Below, piece after piece: positions 24,201-39,200 of a stretch of 64,000 nt of DNA. The DNA comes from Sclerodactyla briareus. Lineage: Eukaryota; Echinodermata; Holothuroidea; Dendrochirotida; Sclerodactylidae. The stretch is taken from contig JAODTK010005914.1 of assembly GCA_026419785.1 (NCBI GenBank), positions 62,001 to 126,000 of the forward strand, read 5' to 3'. How positions within the stretch are numbered: position 1 is the stretch's first letter; the number at the start of each line of letters is the position of its first letter. Both the position numbers and the translations under genes were made by a program. Below the pieces are notes generated by a model. That model searched no databases. It was given only the letters and a program-made list of their open reading frames with translations, and was not told where the DNA came from.

Positions 24201-27200
24201 AGGCGATAATTGTTAGTGAAGCCCACAGCAGGGTCAGTATACTGACAAAATCAGAAACCATGTTTCTCAGCAGGTGATCGTACTTTAGGTCACATGCGTA
24301 GAAACAGAAAGTATATATCACCATACATTTTTGGTATGATGTCTCAAGATTTTCAATGCCATTTGATGAATTTGACTGTGATGCTGATCCCACAGTGGAA
24401 GTATCATGTTCCTCGGGTTTCAAGACCCCAGTTGGCTTCATAGCTCAATTGGTAGGGTGATTGCACATGAACTCAGAGGCTGGTTGCTCAAATCTGGTGG
24501 AGCCATGAGCTTTTCACAATCTCCAGATTCCCAGCCTTCCATGATTGCCATGCTAGGTTCTCACTCACGGGTCTCCAATTTTCCAAAATATATATATTAA
24601 TGTAATACACAGCCCCTGTGCTGCAGCCTACCAACATATTCAAAATGTACATGTTAGCGAATAACACATTAAGCCACAATTTGGCAGGGCTGTCGCAGAT
24701 GACCTCTAATCTCTTACAAGGGTAATGTTGATTAGTTGGAGGCTGTCATTAGACTGACACCTGTTTGGCCCTCATTTACCTTTCCACCTAAGTTCCCACC
24801 TACCTGCGATTTTGTCCTGGATAAGATCTCACATCCTCTGTCGGTCATTGCGGCTGAACTATAGAGTGATAAACATAGATATCCCTCAATCACGTATGCG
24901 CTTTTTCAGGGACATGCAGGACATTCCCAGTGGGTTGGCGCTATTCCAGCGTGGTGGTATCCTTATGTCATGAAGTACCTGGAGTGGCATCGCCGACGGT
25001 CTGCAGCTCGTCACCAGAAGGGTTCTTGCCCGAGAATGAAAAAGGTAAAAGGGATGGCAGCAGGGCTCTTTTACAATGGGTGCACTTGTTTTCTGGTTGG
25101 CATTTGATGTGGTGCATTCTCAATGCTCTGTATACCTTATTATAACATGAAATGCATTCAACTTTGGTACACAACTGTGGACTTAGCACAGTCATTACTT
25201 TTTTGAAACTAAAAGATGACCTCCACTCCACGACTGACAAAATGGCTTTCTTTTTTTTTTCCCTACACTCTAAACTTTAGGGACCATTCCGATTCAGGTC
25301 CATAACCTTGAGAAATTTGACTCAGATTCATACAATTGAATTTGAAGTAACCTGCCATTTAAGGGAGGAGCAAATTCAGGCAACCATTGAACTAGGCAAA
25401 TATCCACAAGCAGCACTTTTTGCTTCAACACACAATGCGCTGTGATATTTACAGAAGTAGTTTAATATAGCCGCTATCAGGCCCGTGTTTTAGGAAGTGT
25501 TTGTAGGTTATTGAATGGTGGTTTGGCCAGCTATTTATTTAACTAGGTATGCGCATATCCTTTCCTGTACGTTTTGTGTTTCCCTGCATCCGATGCTGTC
25601 GGACACAACGTTTCGATGTGGGCTTAGTAATATAGAGCAACACAGACTCATGAAGACTACAGTTGAGTGGTCACATGACCTATAATCAAGATCAATTAAG
25701 AGCAACCCTTGGATCTAAGTACCATAATCACTCTATGAATTAGAATTGTTGTTAATTTTGTTGCTAGCAATATTTCGCCAAGGTACCTCCAACCCCTCGT
25801 AGCATGGTTATAGGCCTGCTGTATTAAAGACTGATGACAACATGTGGGACAATCGGGTAGGTGCCTCAGAAGGCAATTTATGTTACCACCCACACAGTCC
25901 TTGTGATCTTACAGACGTTTTCAGGCACGCCTGAAGATGGGGGTGTCATCTTCTGGTAGTCACCCTCTGAGGTCTTCCATGTTTCCCCACAATGACCTTG
26001 TATGTTGCGGGAGAGCATGAGGAGTGTCACTGACATTGGTTCACCTAGCTATGACCTTACCTCTGGAAGGCGAAGACCTGTACATGCTGCTTGTAATCAT
26101 GTAAGCTAACCCTGAATTTTACTAAGTTTAATGTCAAAGTTTTACCTGGCCTCCATGCAGATGTTACAGTTTGCTGTGACTAAACTAAGGGAATATGGAA
26201 ACAAACACAAACCATACCAAGTGTTGTTACTGTCCTTCCGTCCTTTACGCGCGTTAGCAAGATTATTCAAGAACCGTATGTGCTAACGTGATGTAGTTTG
26301 GCATGTAGAACCTGGATGACAGGTATGAACTGATACAAGATTTTCAGCAGCCTAAAATATGCTAATTAAGTGGTCTAACTTGCAATAATTTATGCAAATG
26401 TTAAAGTTGTCAGATTCTCACGAGAACTTGTTGGATGTGTCTACCATTGTTCCCGAGAAATTTAACAAGTGAAGTCGGGTCACTGGAGTCTTTCATTGTT
26501 TAATTTTGCATAATTTAACAATTTTTGAAAGTCGTTTAGATTCCACACAACTTGGTAGATGTGATCCACCTTTGATCCTGATAATTTTTGAAGTGACAGC
26601 TGGGGTCAGTAGAGGTCTTGTGATGTGCCTAAATTTGCACAATGTATTCAATTTCACACTTGGTCGAATTTGCAAACTCAGTAGGTATGGTTTCGTTTAA
26701 CATTTTTCTGAGCGAATGTGTTTGATTTTCCGCTTCGATTGAATTCCATTATATAATCGCTTCTGTTAGAATAAAGCACTGAGAACGAGTAACCATAGCT
26801 CCTGTGACAATTGTGCTGTTCTACACAAGCAACCCTCTCTTACCCAACCAATTTATTCCGTTGAAATAGACCTTCAAAAATCCGGTACATTTTTGTTTCC
26901 TCTCTTCTTGCCTGGGACGGGGACCAAATGTGGAGGTTTCCTAGCTTCTTTAGAATAGCACTGAGGAACGAGTAAACCATACCCCTTGAACAATTGTGCT
27001 GTTATACACAAGCAAACCCTCTCTTACCCAACCAATTTTATTCGGTTGAATAGACGCTTTCAAAATACTGTAACATTTTTGTTTCCTCTCTTCTTGCCGG
27101 GGACTGGGGACAAATGTGGAGTTTCCTACAAGATTAGATATATATTGGAACATCTTTTGACTGCTGCAATGGGGTAGTTTGTTGGTGTGTGGGGGAGGTG

Positions 27201-30200
27201 GGGTAGGTGTTTGCTGCCTGGCAGGGGGGGGGGGGGGATGGCAAATCCTTGCGCTTGGGAAATAAAAGGTCAATGAATAATGAAGTAATGAATTTTTAAA
27301 AGGCCAAAGAATCCCTGGCTTCTAAGGGGATTTAGAAAAAGAACATTTCAAGTTTGGATTTTGGGTCAAAGGAGTGAGCTGACTGAGCTATAATCTATCC
27401 AAATTTTGGGTATTTACTGATAGAAAGTGGAAGGGGGGGGGGGAGGGGCATGAAGAGGAAAAAGCAAATTGAGGGACTTTTGTAATAGAGTCAAACTTAT
27501 TATCGGGTCAGTTTTTTAGTTTTTATGTTTTTCTATTTAAAATAGGTGATGTCGTTTTGCCATGACGATGGTCTTCATGAACTAGTTGGTTGTGTATAGT
27601 GTGGTAGTGTAGTGAATAATAGAACCACCGATTGCGAAACCAGGCGAGATACTTTTTTGGCGACGCCTTGTCTTAATAGGCCTGTTGATCACCTTGTTTT
27701 TTGTTTTCATTGGAATTACCACCACAGCAAATCAAACAATATCGCAGAGCCATTCTATTAAATTAAATTGTTACAGTCTAAAACACTCCATAATCTCATG
27801 GCGATACATTAGGTACACTAAATGAAGCTGGGAAAGACACTGTTGTAAAATAGCCATTGCTGGAAGGACTGGAGCATCTGACTCACTAAGAAATTGCTGT
27901 GGTATCGCGTTTGGAATTCCCTCCGCGCGATAGTATTGGGCAGCCGAAACTTCACCATTTTCGAGGGTAATGGAAAAGGTGAAGACAGTCAGACTTATAT
28001 CAGTATGAAGTGATTTCCTCTTTCTCTTTTACTCTCTCCTTCTTTTTTACTTACGCTTTTTTGCTTCTTTGTCTTATACAGGTTGCTCACTCCCCTTCTT
28101 TCTTTAGTGTTCCATTGTTGTGGTTTTGGGGTGGAGCGGTGGATAAGCTGTTTATACAGCCTTTTCATTGTCTTTCTCTCATTCCAGTACTTGATATCAT
28201 TTGGACGATAATTGCTATTGCTGTTACATTACATGTTGTTTGTTGGGAATGGATAAATGAATTGAATTGAATTTGGAATTGCAGCCAGGACCCCCTGTTG
28301 GGTCCTACAGAGATTATGAACTCCGATGTGTGTGTCGCTCTACATAAAAAATAAAGTAGGCGAGAACAATTGAGGGGGGGAGCTTTGGCACTTCTAGTTG
28401 AACCAGAAGGTTTAAAATGGTAGATTGGATCTTAATAATTTATAGGTGTAACCAAGACTTTTGTGAAGGAATTACTTTCTTTCTTCGGCATAGGAACATC
28501 TGATATATGATCAGCTTACAAAATTATTATAACAGAACATTGTTATGATAGCTCGTTAAAAGGAGTCGAAGGCATTTTCTGGCTACTATTACTAAATGGG
28601 AGAAAGCCTAGATTTCATCTTGACAGCAGTTATAATTACAGGGATTATCCCAATGTGTGACCAATAACACACAGGCCACATATTGTTTTTTTGCTATCAG
28701 ACTCAGCGAACCTCAGGTATATTACAAGAGTTTGATTCATCATCTGAGATTTTAGTTAGTGGACGACATGGGCCAATTTGCTTCTTACAGCTACTGAGGA
28801 AAAGCGAGTCTAAGCAAACCAAAGGGGGGTGCATTCGGCTTGCATATGCTGGGTTTGAAAAAACTCTCGTGCCACATTATGGAAGGTAAGAAGCTTACTC
28901 AAGAGGATACGACAGTCTTTAAGTATTTAAAGAAGCTGCTCCCAGTTAAAGTAGCTGAGATTCATATGGTGTGTCAAAAGGGTCATAGCAGGCGATGTTG
29001 AACGGACAGTGTAAGAACAATCTTTGGAAGTTCTCTTGAGAAATTAACATATCCTACCAGCACAAACCTTCACAGATATCCTAGAATGGCTTATCAACAA
29101 TTAAAATAGTAAAACATTGAGGATGAATTGGATACAGTTTAATGAAGGCCACTCAGATGACAGGAGAAATCGCTTCTCCAGCTTCCTGCATAATAGCAAT
29201 CACCCTTGTATTAATTAGCACCATGAACTTTATTGCAAACATTCATTTCTAATACGTGTTCTCTCAATCTGTTGGAAATATGTGGGGAAAGCAACATATA
29301 AAAATGAGAATGAATCGATGCAATTATACTATAATTGAAGCCACAATATGCAATAATCATGTCTAATTTTTGGTTAATGGGACCCAACTGACAGCAAATG
29401 AGAGGAAATCTATTCTGTGTCTGTTGTACTGTAACATTATGTAATAAAGTAGCATAGCTAACATTCCTCAATAATTATGTATTTATTTTTGAAGGCAACT
29501 TTGCAGAAATAAATCTGTTCTCAGAGCTCTTTACATTGAAACAAGAAAGAGTAATATACAGTGAAGAAGAAAAAGGCTACAAAATGATGGGGATACTAAA
29601 ACTTCCGAACTAAGAAAATGAAATGGTTAGCATGCTTCCGGACTTATATAAACAGAATGTTTCTAACTATTTTACACTTGACAAATCCACCTATACCTAA
29701 TGTGATTGACTTTTAAAAAATTTGTAGTGTTAGACCTAGACAGGTTTGTCTATAACAGTTACCATGCCATTGTATCATTTAGGCTCAATTCAGGAGGTTC
29801 GTTCATTCGTTCCGATGACAGCTGAGCAAATGGAATCACAGTAAATTCTAATATTTTATGTTTTAGGACAACCAATCAGTTTGCAATCGCCTCTCTTCCC
29901 AAAAGAGTGGTTTGGAGCAGATACTCCGTGAGGTTAACTGGAGGTACTGAGGTACTCTGTGCTACCAGGAGGAGTGCTGGGGTACCATTCGCTGTACAGG
30001 TAAGTGACCGTTCACATAGGGAAACTCTATAGAGCTATAATACCCCCCCTCCCACATGCATTTCAGGGGACATCCCATTTCCAACATGGCTTGCAGGAAA
30101 GGCGAGCACCGTTCAGGCAGCAATGGCCCCTAAGTCCTCTGACATTCATAGCATTGGGATCATTGGCCCCCTGCAGCTAGGCGCCTGTGTCCAGAGTTTT

Positions 30201-33200
30201 GCATAATTTATTATTCCTCCTAACTTGTGGGATGGTCCATGGATTTTTTTCTGTGAAGGCTCGGAACTTAGACTGGGCAAAATCCAGGGTCCAAGCAGCG
30301 GAGTCATGAGTCGAGTCACCAAAGCCCCGGGTCTAAGTCTAAGACCCGAGTCCTTCCAACTGGGTCTCAAGACGGTCTCGGGACCCCATAAACCAGAACC
30401 GGGTCCTCCGACACTGCTCCACATGTAAGCGAAATTGTACTGAAACCTTCAAATGTAGGAGGATCATGTGGGAAGCGGGTTACAGTCATGCGTTGACATG
30501 GAGAGAGAGGGCGATGAGGTGTACAAATAGCATAAGGACTGGCTGGGCGTGGTCGTCGATGTGAATTGTGACTCGAGGTGAGAGGGTCGTTTTCTCATGT
30601 CTTTCTTCAGGTTGCAGCAACCGGGATTTCAAAAACTCGTATCGACGGCACCGGGAAAGTCTCAGTAGTGACGTCTCATAGCCATACAATTGTCGTCATT
30701 CAATCTTTGTTTTCTTTGCTTGAACACAAAGTCAGAAAGAGATTAGCAACATTTTTATATGTGCATATTTGTCTTTGTGTCATGCTGTTCCATAACAGTT
30801 TTCTCGAAGCTATGAGCATGTTTTTGAAGGATTTTTTTTTTATGTAATAATAATCCTGATTAGAATTTGGGCATAAAGTCACCTGATTGAGGCAAGTAAA
30901 TAGTGTATGTTGCGCGGTGTTAGGATAGCAGGATCAAGGATGATAGTATGAGCTGAATTGTTGGGGTGCAGGCATATAGGGGACCGATATCAGATACCTT
31001 TGTATGATGGGCTTTCCAGCACAATTGTTTTACGTAAGTTATGTTAATTTGGGCATAATTTATGTAAGATTGTCAAGTTTGTCAGTTTTTAGCTGAAACT
31101 TGGTGAATGCGGCTAACCATCGTCCACACGAACTTCAAATACAAATTTGTTGGGTCCCGGAGGTTGTTTCACTGAATACTTTAGTTAACATTTTCCACAG
31201 AATGTGATGCCATATCATACGTGTTATTTATTATCTTATTTAATGTGTGAAGCATAAAGCTGGTAACTATATCCCCTCTATGGTGCTTTTCGTTGTGCCC
31301 TTATTATCCGCAACAACCATTTCCCTCTTTCGACCTCTCAGATCAGAATAGTTTAACTGCTACATAACATAATAGAAACAGCCACTGACCACAGTTCAGC
31401 ACTTCAAGAACAAACTTGTTCCACATTCTTCTGCATTTTATAAACACCTTTCACAGGTAATTTTACATGAAACTAAACCTTTTCGATTCCTTGATGAAGT
31501 CAGAGGAATCTATGCACTCATGACAGTGTGTTGTGTGTGTGATGCCTGGCTTGTAGTCACAATAACTATCAGATCTGGTTGAGAAGCTCATACTTGGTAG
31601 GTGCACCATAATGATTCATGGAACCCTTGTGGGAGTCCGGTCAAAGATCATTGCGGTTCGCATATATAACATGCTTAGTCCGGGATTCCTGGTCCAATCA
31701 AGCTTGAAATTTGGTGTGTATTTGCCTGTTAGGGGATACAGACATCATTTGTGTGAAGAAGGACAATTTTGTGGTGGAAATTTTTTGGCCAATTTCAGCT
31801 TGCAAACGTGAATAACTTGACCCAATCCAGAATGGATGAAGAAAAATCGTCATTTGTTTAATTTTGTTCCCCATGATGAGTAAATTACCCTATGGCTTTG
31901 AGTTAGGTTGGAGGTCTTTTGAGGTCACCAGGCCAGTTTTGAAACCCTTGAAACATACATAAGTTCTTTTTTTTTTTTTTTTTTTTAACGTCATCACTTG
32001 CCGGACAAAGGACCCTACCTATACGGCCGCCCAAGGGGTGCGGAACCTGGATTATATCGCCGAATGTCGCGGCGAAACTCACCAGGTACACTGAACAAGG
32101 CGATGCCTCTTTATGCGGTAAAAGTCTAGAGTGGTTGGACAATCCGCTGGAATTTGGTGCTTTCTGGTTTGTGTTACATGTGTGAGTGGAATACATAATG
32201 GAATATGTTGAAATTATTCTGGTTGTACTTCCATGGTGCATATTCCCAGGCACTATATTGGTGTCTTTATATCAAGGTTTTTTAGGTGTTGCAACAAGTC
32301 CATAGTATGTCATTATATAATCCTCATGGAGTTGTTTTCAACATTAAATGAATGTTGTCTGTTGTTCCCTGAATCCTCACGTTTGACTTACTTTTCTCTA
32401 TTTCTGGGAAAGGCAAGTGTTGGCACAGAACCGGACGTGATGGGGATACCAACTTCAAGAACACCATGACGATACTGACCCAGATACTTCTGATGACGAC
32501 AGTGATAGCAGTGTGAGGACAGGTAGGGATACAATGTCTCTTTTCTCTGTTCTCCCTACTGGATTAGATATTCTCGATGGCAATGTACATGTTATTATTT
32601 ATAGCTGTTCTCTGTATCAGCAACTCAGATGTACAAATAAACCGCTCTAGCTGACTGCATAACGGTATTCTGTATTGTGCTGCGGATATCACCTAATTAC
32701 TCAATGTTTCTTCCATCAGTCTTTTTTTTTATCGCACACAGTATTGTTACCTGATTTCTACTCCACGTCTCTGTTATGCTAGAGGCCAATGGTCAAATAC
32801 AAGTGACTTGCCTTTTGTACATTTTATTTACTACATATGGCAGCCAAACCCCCTACCAAATTTAGCCGCCCTAGTGAGCTGAGTGGGCGCAATCTATTGC
32901 CAAATTTGGCTTTTGACATCATGAGGGAAATCACATAGTCCCCTGTAATAACAAATTCCCATCATGTACTTTAAAAATCTTAAGTCAATCATGTACTTTT
33001 TAAAATCTTGTAACAAACAAGTTATAGATGGGATCCTAATAATAACTTACAAAATCCATTCACCCAAATGTTAAAAGAATTCTCTCATTCATTTCTGAGT
33101 GAATACATATTTTCATTTTGAATACCATATTCTGGTACAATGCTGCCAGAAAAACTGCTATTTACTGTTGTAGAGTCTATTGGCAGCCTTGAGAGGTTTC

Positions 33201-36200
33201 CCACCGTGATGTATAAGTCTCAAATTCCTTGGAGTAAATTAAAATAACTTCTCTTTTTTAATAACAAGGTCAAAATAGGCTGGAACCTCCAAATTTGGGG
33301 TGTGGGGGTTTGACATTTCTCTTCTTCACTGTGCTAGTTCAGAGGAAAAACTGTACATGCCATTTGCCTAAAATGCCAAAGGTATGATGAGGTAGGTTAA
33401 CGTGTTCAACAAAATCTCAGCAATGCCTAAGTCAACAACCTTATGGGTGTAGAAAGGCACAAGACAAGGGGAGATGGCAAAGTAGGACCTGTAGTTGTTT
33501 CTCTTCCTCTTTACAGGTTATGCTCTTAACATCTCCGAGTCTCTGTGTATCGAGACTCCGACTGGTTGAAGTGTGCGGTGATGAAGAGTGTTTCCATTCC
33601 TGGCTGAACGGTGTTCAGGCGCTGTGCAGGCTTCGCTCCACCACCAGTGGGCGAGTGAGTGAACTGTCCGAGCTTCATAGCTGAATCCCCTAGTGACATG
33701 CACTCTGTGCCTGTCTATGATAAGTGGAGCACCTTGGGAATGCTACTAGGATTTACCACACAAAGAAGGAGCTCATACGCCATTCTGAGCCTGGTCATTT
33801 GCTGGAGGCGGTGTAATGGATGAACGTCAATGCTATCAACCGGAGAAACTGTACATTTTTAAATCATTGGAAAAATTGCCAGAAATTCAAGGTTTATTAC
33901 CCTCTTCTCTGCCTCTGACTGTCAACACCCATTGATATGGTGTTGGAAGCGGAGATTCAATGAATAATCGGTACCATCCAGGTATGTGATGCAGTATGGT
34001 TCCATCCAGGTAGTGAGAAGAATGGTACCTCCAGGGTATGTGATGCAGTATGGCCATCGGTATGTGATTCTGATGCAGGTAGGTGTACCATCCAGTATGT
34101 GATGCCAGTATGGTACCATCCAGGTATGTGTGCAGTATGGTCCACCAGGTGATGTGATGAAGGTTTGTAAAGCAGTTGATGATGTGTTTAAAAACAATGT
34201 GTTCAGTGACCAGAGGATAGTTGGCCTGATAGGCAGGCAGCTATTGTACACAAGAAATAGAAGACCTGATGTTGTTTGATTTATTGCTCGCAGGGATAAA
34301 TTCTTTCTGCGTCTCTGATTAGTGAGATCCCTTTTGCTCTTCTACCTCCACAGGTTCGAATTCCTCTACCTTGCTTCAGTGCCATGGTCACGAGGATATT
34401 GGTGCAACAGAGAGAAGGATGAACTAAGAGAAGAACTGGTAAATTACAGTCTGATTGGAAAAAAACTATTTCTACATTTGTTTTCCAGCTGATGGGAGCA
34501 ATTCACCAGGTGGGTGGAAACAGACGCCTCAAGCCATTCATTATTAGGCAGAAGTCTAGGGACGTGAAGTGGTCTCATGTTGAATGATTTTAACTTTTTG
34601 CGATGGAGAAGATAGTTTGTGACTTGATGCAGATATAGTTGTAAGAATTTAAAGCCCAATGGTCATGTTAAATATGACTGGACTTTTGTACTTCTTCTAT
34701 TTATTAATATGACAGACGAAACGCCCCACAGGATACATTTGAGTGTACCCATAAGGCACGATCAGCTAAATTGCAAAATCTCCCTTTGACATCACAGGGG
34801 GAACTGCAGAATCCCCTATGATACAAAGTCAATGTATAACATGTACTTTTGAGAATATTTTAGCAAACTATAGTTGGGATCTGAATAACAACCCACAAAA
34901 TGGTTCAGAAAATATTTTTTAACACGTCTCACTTTATTTGAATACCTTTTTTGGTCATTCTGTTAACGGCACAGAAATGCAGCATTCACTGTGTAGGGTC
35001 CTTGTGCGCCCTTGCATTGTTCCCCCTGTTATGTCATAGATTCCTCAAATTTCTCACAAAGAAATTTTAATATTTTCACCAGCAACATGCTAGATACCTG
35101 CAATAAGGGTGTGGGGTTTTGACATGGTCCTCTTTCACGGTGCCAGTTTTTAAATCAAATCTGTTGGCCTCTAATAGCAGGTATTATATCTATTGATCAT
35201 GAGCACGGAGTGTCAGGGCAGGGTTTACGTGGAGCTATTATATAACTGGATAGGACATGACATGTATTCTAAGAAAAAAGAGAGTGAGCTACACGGAAGG
35301 ACAAGCATTGTATTTATATGTGTAAACAAGTATATTCACAAAATACAGTTTTGTGTTACTCAGAATTGCATGCAAAGCTGTATGGGACAAATTCTGGGTA
35401 GCATGGAATGAAAAAGTATGTGTGCATGTAATATCACCGCAAGGAATGCAATTGCGTTTTAAGCAACGGGTGTGGACCTTTTTATAAGCCTATCATATCT
35501 GGTGGTGGCCTGATGCCGAATTAATTGTACATTGCCTTGCACGTAAACATAGTCGAAGTTACAAATACAAGGGCTCTATTTTTTATCTCTCAGTATTCCC
35601 ACATACCAGTGTCAATCCACTATAGGAACATTATCGATTGATGGATGGCCGGGGCTAGGTTTTACTACTGTCGGCCCTGTATTGCTGTGAAAGCAATAGA
35701 GAAGAGTATCTATTGATCAAACATCTGTGCAGTAGGGCAATGAGTATAATTTTCTATACTCTCGTGCCTCCTGTTCGTGTTTCTATATACGCTCAGGTGG
35801 GACAACTGCTTCAACGACTGTGGTAAATCCTTGGTGGGAAGGATCATTCTGTTTGAAAAGAAGCAGGGTGAAATTCCGCATTTCCCCAATAGACAATTTG
35901 CCCCTTCAGTGACGGCTCTGCCAAACAAATTGGAATCTTTTGGTGCCTATATATATTACTCCAAGGGTCTTTTTAGAATGCACAGACCATCTCTCGATGA
36001 CATTGTGCATATTCCTGAGTATTGAAGTATGTATGGAAACATCACAGTTGCCCTCAAACCAGAATAGACGGCTGTAGGCCAGGCTGCGTGCGCTTCCACA
36101 TTTTGAATATTTAGCTCTTCCCACAAGGAATCTCAACATCTCCTTTTCCAAACCATCAAATGCTATGGCACTTGGAAGCAGCAATAGAAATTAAGGCATA

Positions 36201-39200
36201 ACACTGAAAGCGAAAGACATGGCAAAATTTTCTGACACAATGAACTAATGAGTTGCTCAAAAATTCGCATGATTGGCCTCACTTACTTCCTTTTTTCTTT
36301 CTCAAATTTTTTGAGGATTTTTTTTCCCGGTACAGTGTTCTTCCTTATCGTGCGGCATGGAAAACCTGGAAGTTCCTAGGAGTTTACCTCTGTTACTCCC
36401 AGGCCTTGAAAGTCATGGGAGGCTTTGTCTTTATAAGTAATTGTGGAATTTCTCTAATGAGGGATAATCTAATGCCTTGTATTATTATTCTTATAGTCAG
36501 TTGACTAAATGCAGCATGGGGGTGCCATGTCTGTTCAGTTCTGCCAACACGTCTAGGTCTTGGAAAGTCATGGATATGAAAAAAAAGATGGAAAGAAGTT
36601 ATGGAATTTATGGCGATAAAATTTTAAGAAGCCCCCTGGGGGAATTCTGGAACGAGTGAATACATTGACGGCTAGATAATCCAATGGTTAAAAGTTGATT
36701 AACATCAGTGCGCAATTAAATTCTAAAATAATGCATAATAGGCAGCTTTGTAAGATGTTTTAATATAACATTGGGAGACAGAAAATAATGTTGGAGATCC
36801 CTTCGGCTAATGCACTACTGTATTTCCTTTCACAGTATGGGCAGTTCGCGAGTTCTTCTCTCGATTTCCAACCCTGCTCCCATTCCTAACTCGAAAAGGC
36901 TCGCAGGAAAGTGTTCAGGTCAAGGTGAATTTAGTGTAACTGACTCCATGCATAAGAAGAATACAAATATTACCAAGATATGAAAAGCTGGTGTTCTTGT
37001 TATTGTTCATGTTTAGTTATAATGGGACTCGACAGAGTGCCTAATACGTCAAAAGAGCCTCCAAGCTATTTAGGCACACCATAAAGAACAAAATCGGCAA
37101 CAACAAAAGGCAGAAAGAAATACAGAATAGGGTCAACACAGCGACAAAGATAAACAGATGAATTGATCATAAGCTACAGAAAATATTGAGTGGTAGAGGT
37201 GAAGCCTTGAGACGGGACTTCGAAAGGTAGTGACGCCCGATCCAGTTGAAAAGGGTTTGGGAGAGCATCCCACAAATTAGGAGAAGGCAGAAGCAAACAA
37301 ATGTTTGCCATAGGATCTTAGTAGATTGTGCATACTGTGATCTTGAGCTGTTGCTCAGATATGGGCTTCAGAGCTCGGCAGAAGGAACATACAGCCTCAC
37401 ATGCTCTTGAGACTAAATCAGGAACCGGCATCAGGTATGTTACAGTGTAATGAGTAGGAAAATTTTTTAGAGGCAATTCCTGCCTTATTGAGGGTCAGTG
37501 AGGCCTGTTAAGGGGCAGTGTTGGTTGGAGGCAGCAGAGATATGTGGAGCCATGCGGGCATATGTTGTGGGGGCACGGTTCGCTGACGGCTTATAAAGTC
37601 TTCAGAGAGAGCCAAACAACGATTGCGAGCCATCCAACCTTGAAGTAACAAAGCCTGAATGAGCTTAGTGTGGTGCTCAAGGGTTATTGGCAAAGCTGCT
37701 CCCAATCATTCTAATTACAGTTAGAGCAGAGAAAGGGACGTAATATATCCTATAATTGCAAGCTTGGAGTTGCTGATTCAATTGTAAGGATTCGCAACTC
37801 TGAAGTAGAGTGTTAAAGTAATAATCCCTAAAGTGTAATGAAGAGTGAACACGACTCTTTCTGTGTTCTCTCTTTCTTGGGTACAAGCTGTTGTAACGGC
37901 ATGGAAAGCAACGTTTATTTGTTTTCTGTATGATTGAGTAGCTATATTTTTCTTATACTTTTGGTCATCGCAAATTTCCAAATATTATGCTTCTCTTTCT
38001 ACTTCCTGTCAGGCAATTGTTGGCGAGTGTCCGTCTCCATCCCAGTCTCTCGCCGACCTGATAATACTGTCAGGCATCTACACCTCATCCTATCAGGAGG
38101 ACGATACCTAGGAGTCGCCAGCCATACCATTAGAGTGGTCATAGTGGTCGCCTCATTATCAGGTGGAGTACTTTAAATACCTGACTAGACCCTGACAGTA
38201 CGGTCACCTCTATCCATCATATCAGAGGACGATACCAGTCCCAGCCACACCATTAGTGTCTAGTGCCCGTCCATTCATTATCAGGTGAGTAGCTTCATAC
38301 CCTGACTAAACGCACTGACAGTACGGTCCCCTCTATACGCTCAGGGCAGCCTCTATACCCATCAGATCAGATGGGGGACTCGATACCAGTCCCCCAGCCA
38401 CACCATTAGTGTCATAGTGCCCCTCATTATATCAGGTGAGTTACTGTTAATACCTTGACTAAACCTCTGACAGTACGGTCTATCTATAATAACCCATCAT
38501 AGTCAGGAGGACGAACAGTCCCAGCCACATCATTAGGGTCATAGTGGCCCCTCATTATGCAGATGAGTACTCTAGGCTAGCCTGACTAAACCCTGACAAT
38601 ATGGTCACATCTATACCCATCATATCAGGAGGACGATACCAGTCCTAGCCACATACAACGCCATTAGTGTCATAGTTGCCCCTCATTTATGCAGATGGAG
38701 TCCTTTAATAGCCTGACTGGACCCTGACAAGTACGGGTCTATCTATAAGTCTCCATCATATCAGGAGGACGATATCCAGTCATAGCGCATACCATTAATG
38801 TCATAGTGGGTGCCTCCCTCCATTATCAGGTGAGTAGTCCTTTAATAGTACCTGACTGGGACCCTGACAATATGTTTCGGCATTCCGCATCCATCTTAGC
38901 AAGTGAGACTGATACTTGTTCCATCCACACCATCAGTGTCATAGTGGCCCCTCATCAGATAATACCTTACCTGGATAAACCAGACAATATGGTCGCATCT
39001 GGCATCCATCATATCAAGGTTGATCGATACTTGTCCCAGACCACAGCCATCAGTGTCATACGTGCCCCTCATTATTCAGAGTGAACACCTTACCTGTATG
39101 AACCCAGACAATATGGTCAGCATCTGCAATCCCTCATATCAGGAGGACAAGACCAGTCCCGGTCATCCACGCCCATCATTCAGTGTCTAGTGTCCCACTC

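Noticed and set aside
24433-24504. Genuine tRNA gene
   Set aside because: The A and B boxes are degenerate, the acceptor stem does not pair well and no intact anticodon loop is seen. A SINE head is more likely. The same holds for the heads at 16.9, 23.3 and 46.5 kb.
28010-28270. Hydrophobic open frame as a small membrane protein
   Set aside because: T-rich low complexity ending in a GAATT repeat; more consistent with a retroelement 3' region.
30578-30850. Candidate exon after TTTCTTCAG (VAATGISKTRIDGTGKV)
   Set aside because: It falls where the THADA segment following LCATRRSAG should be, but the sequence does not match it.
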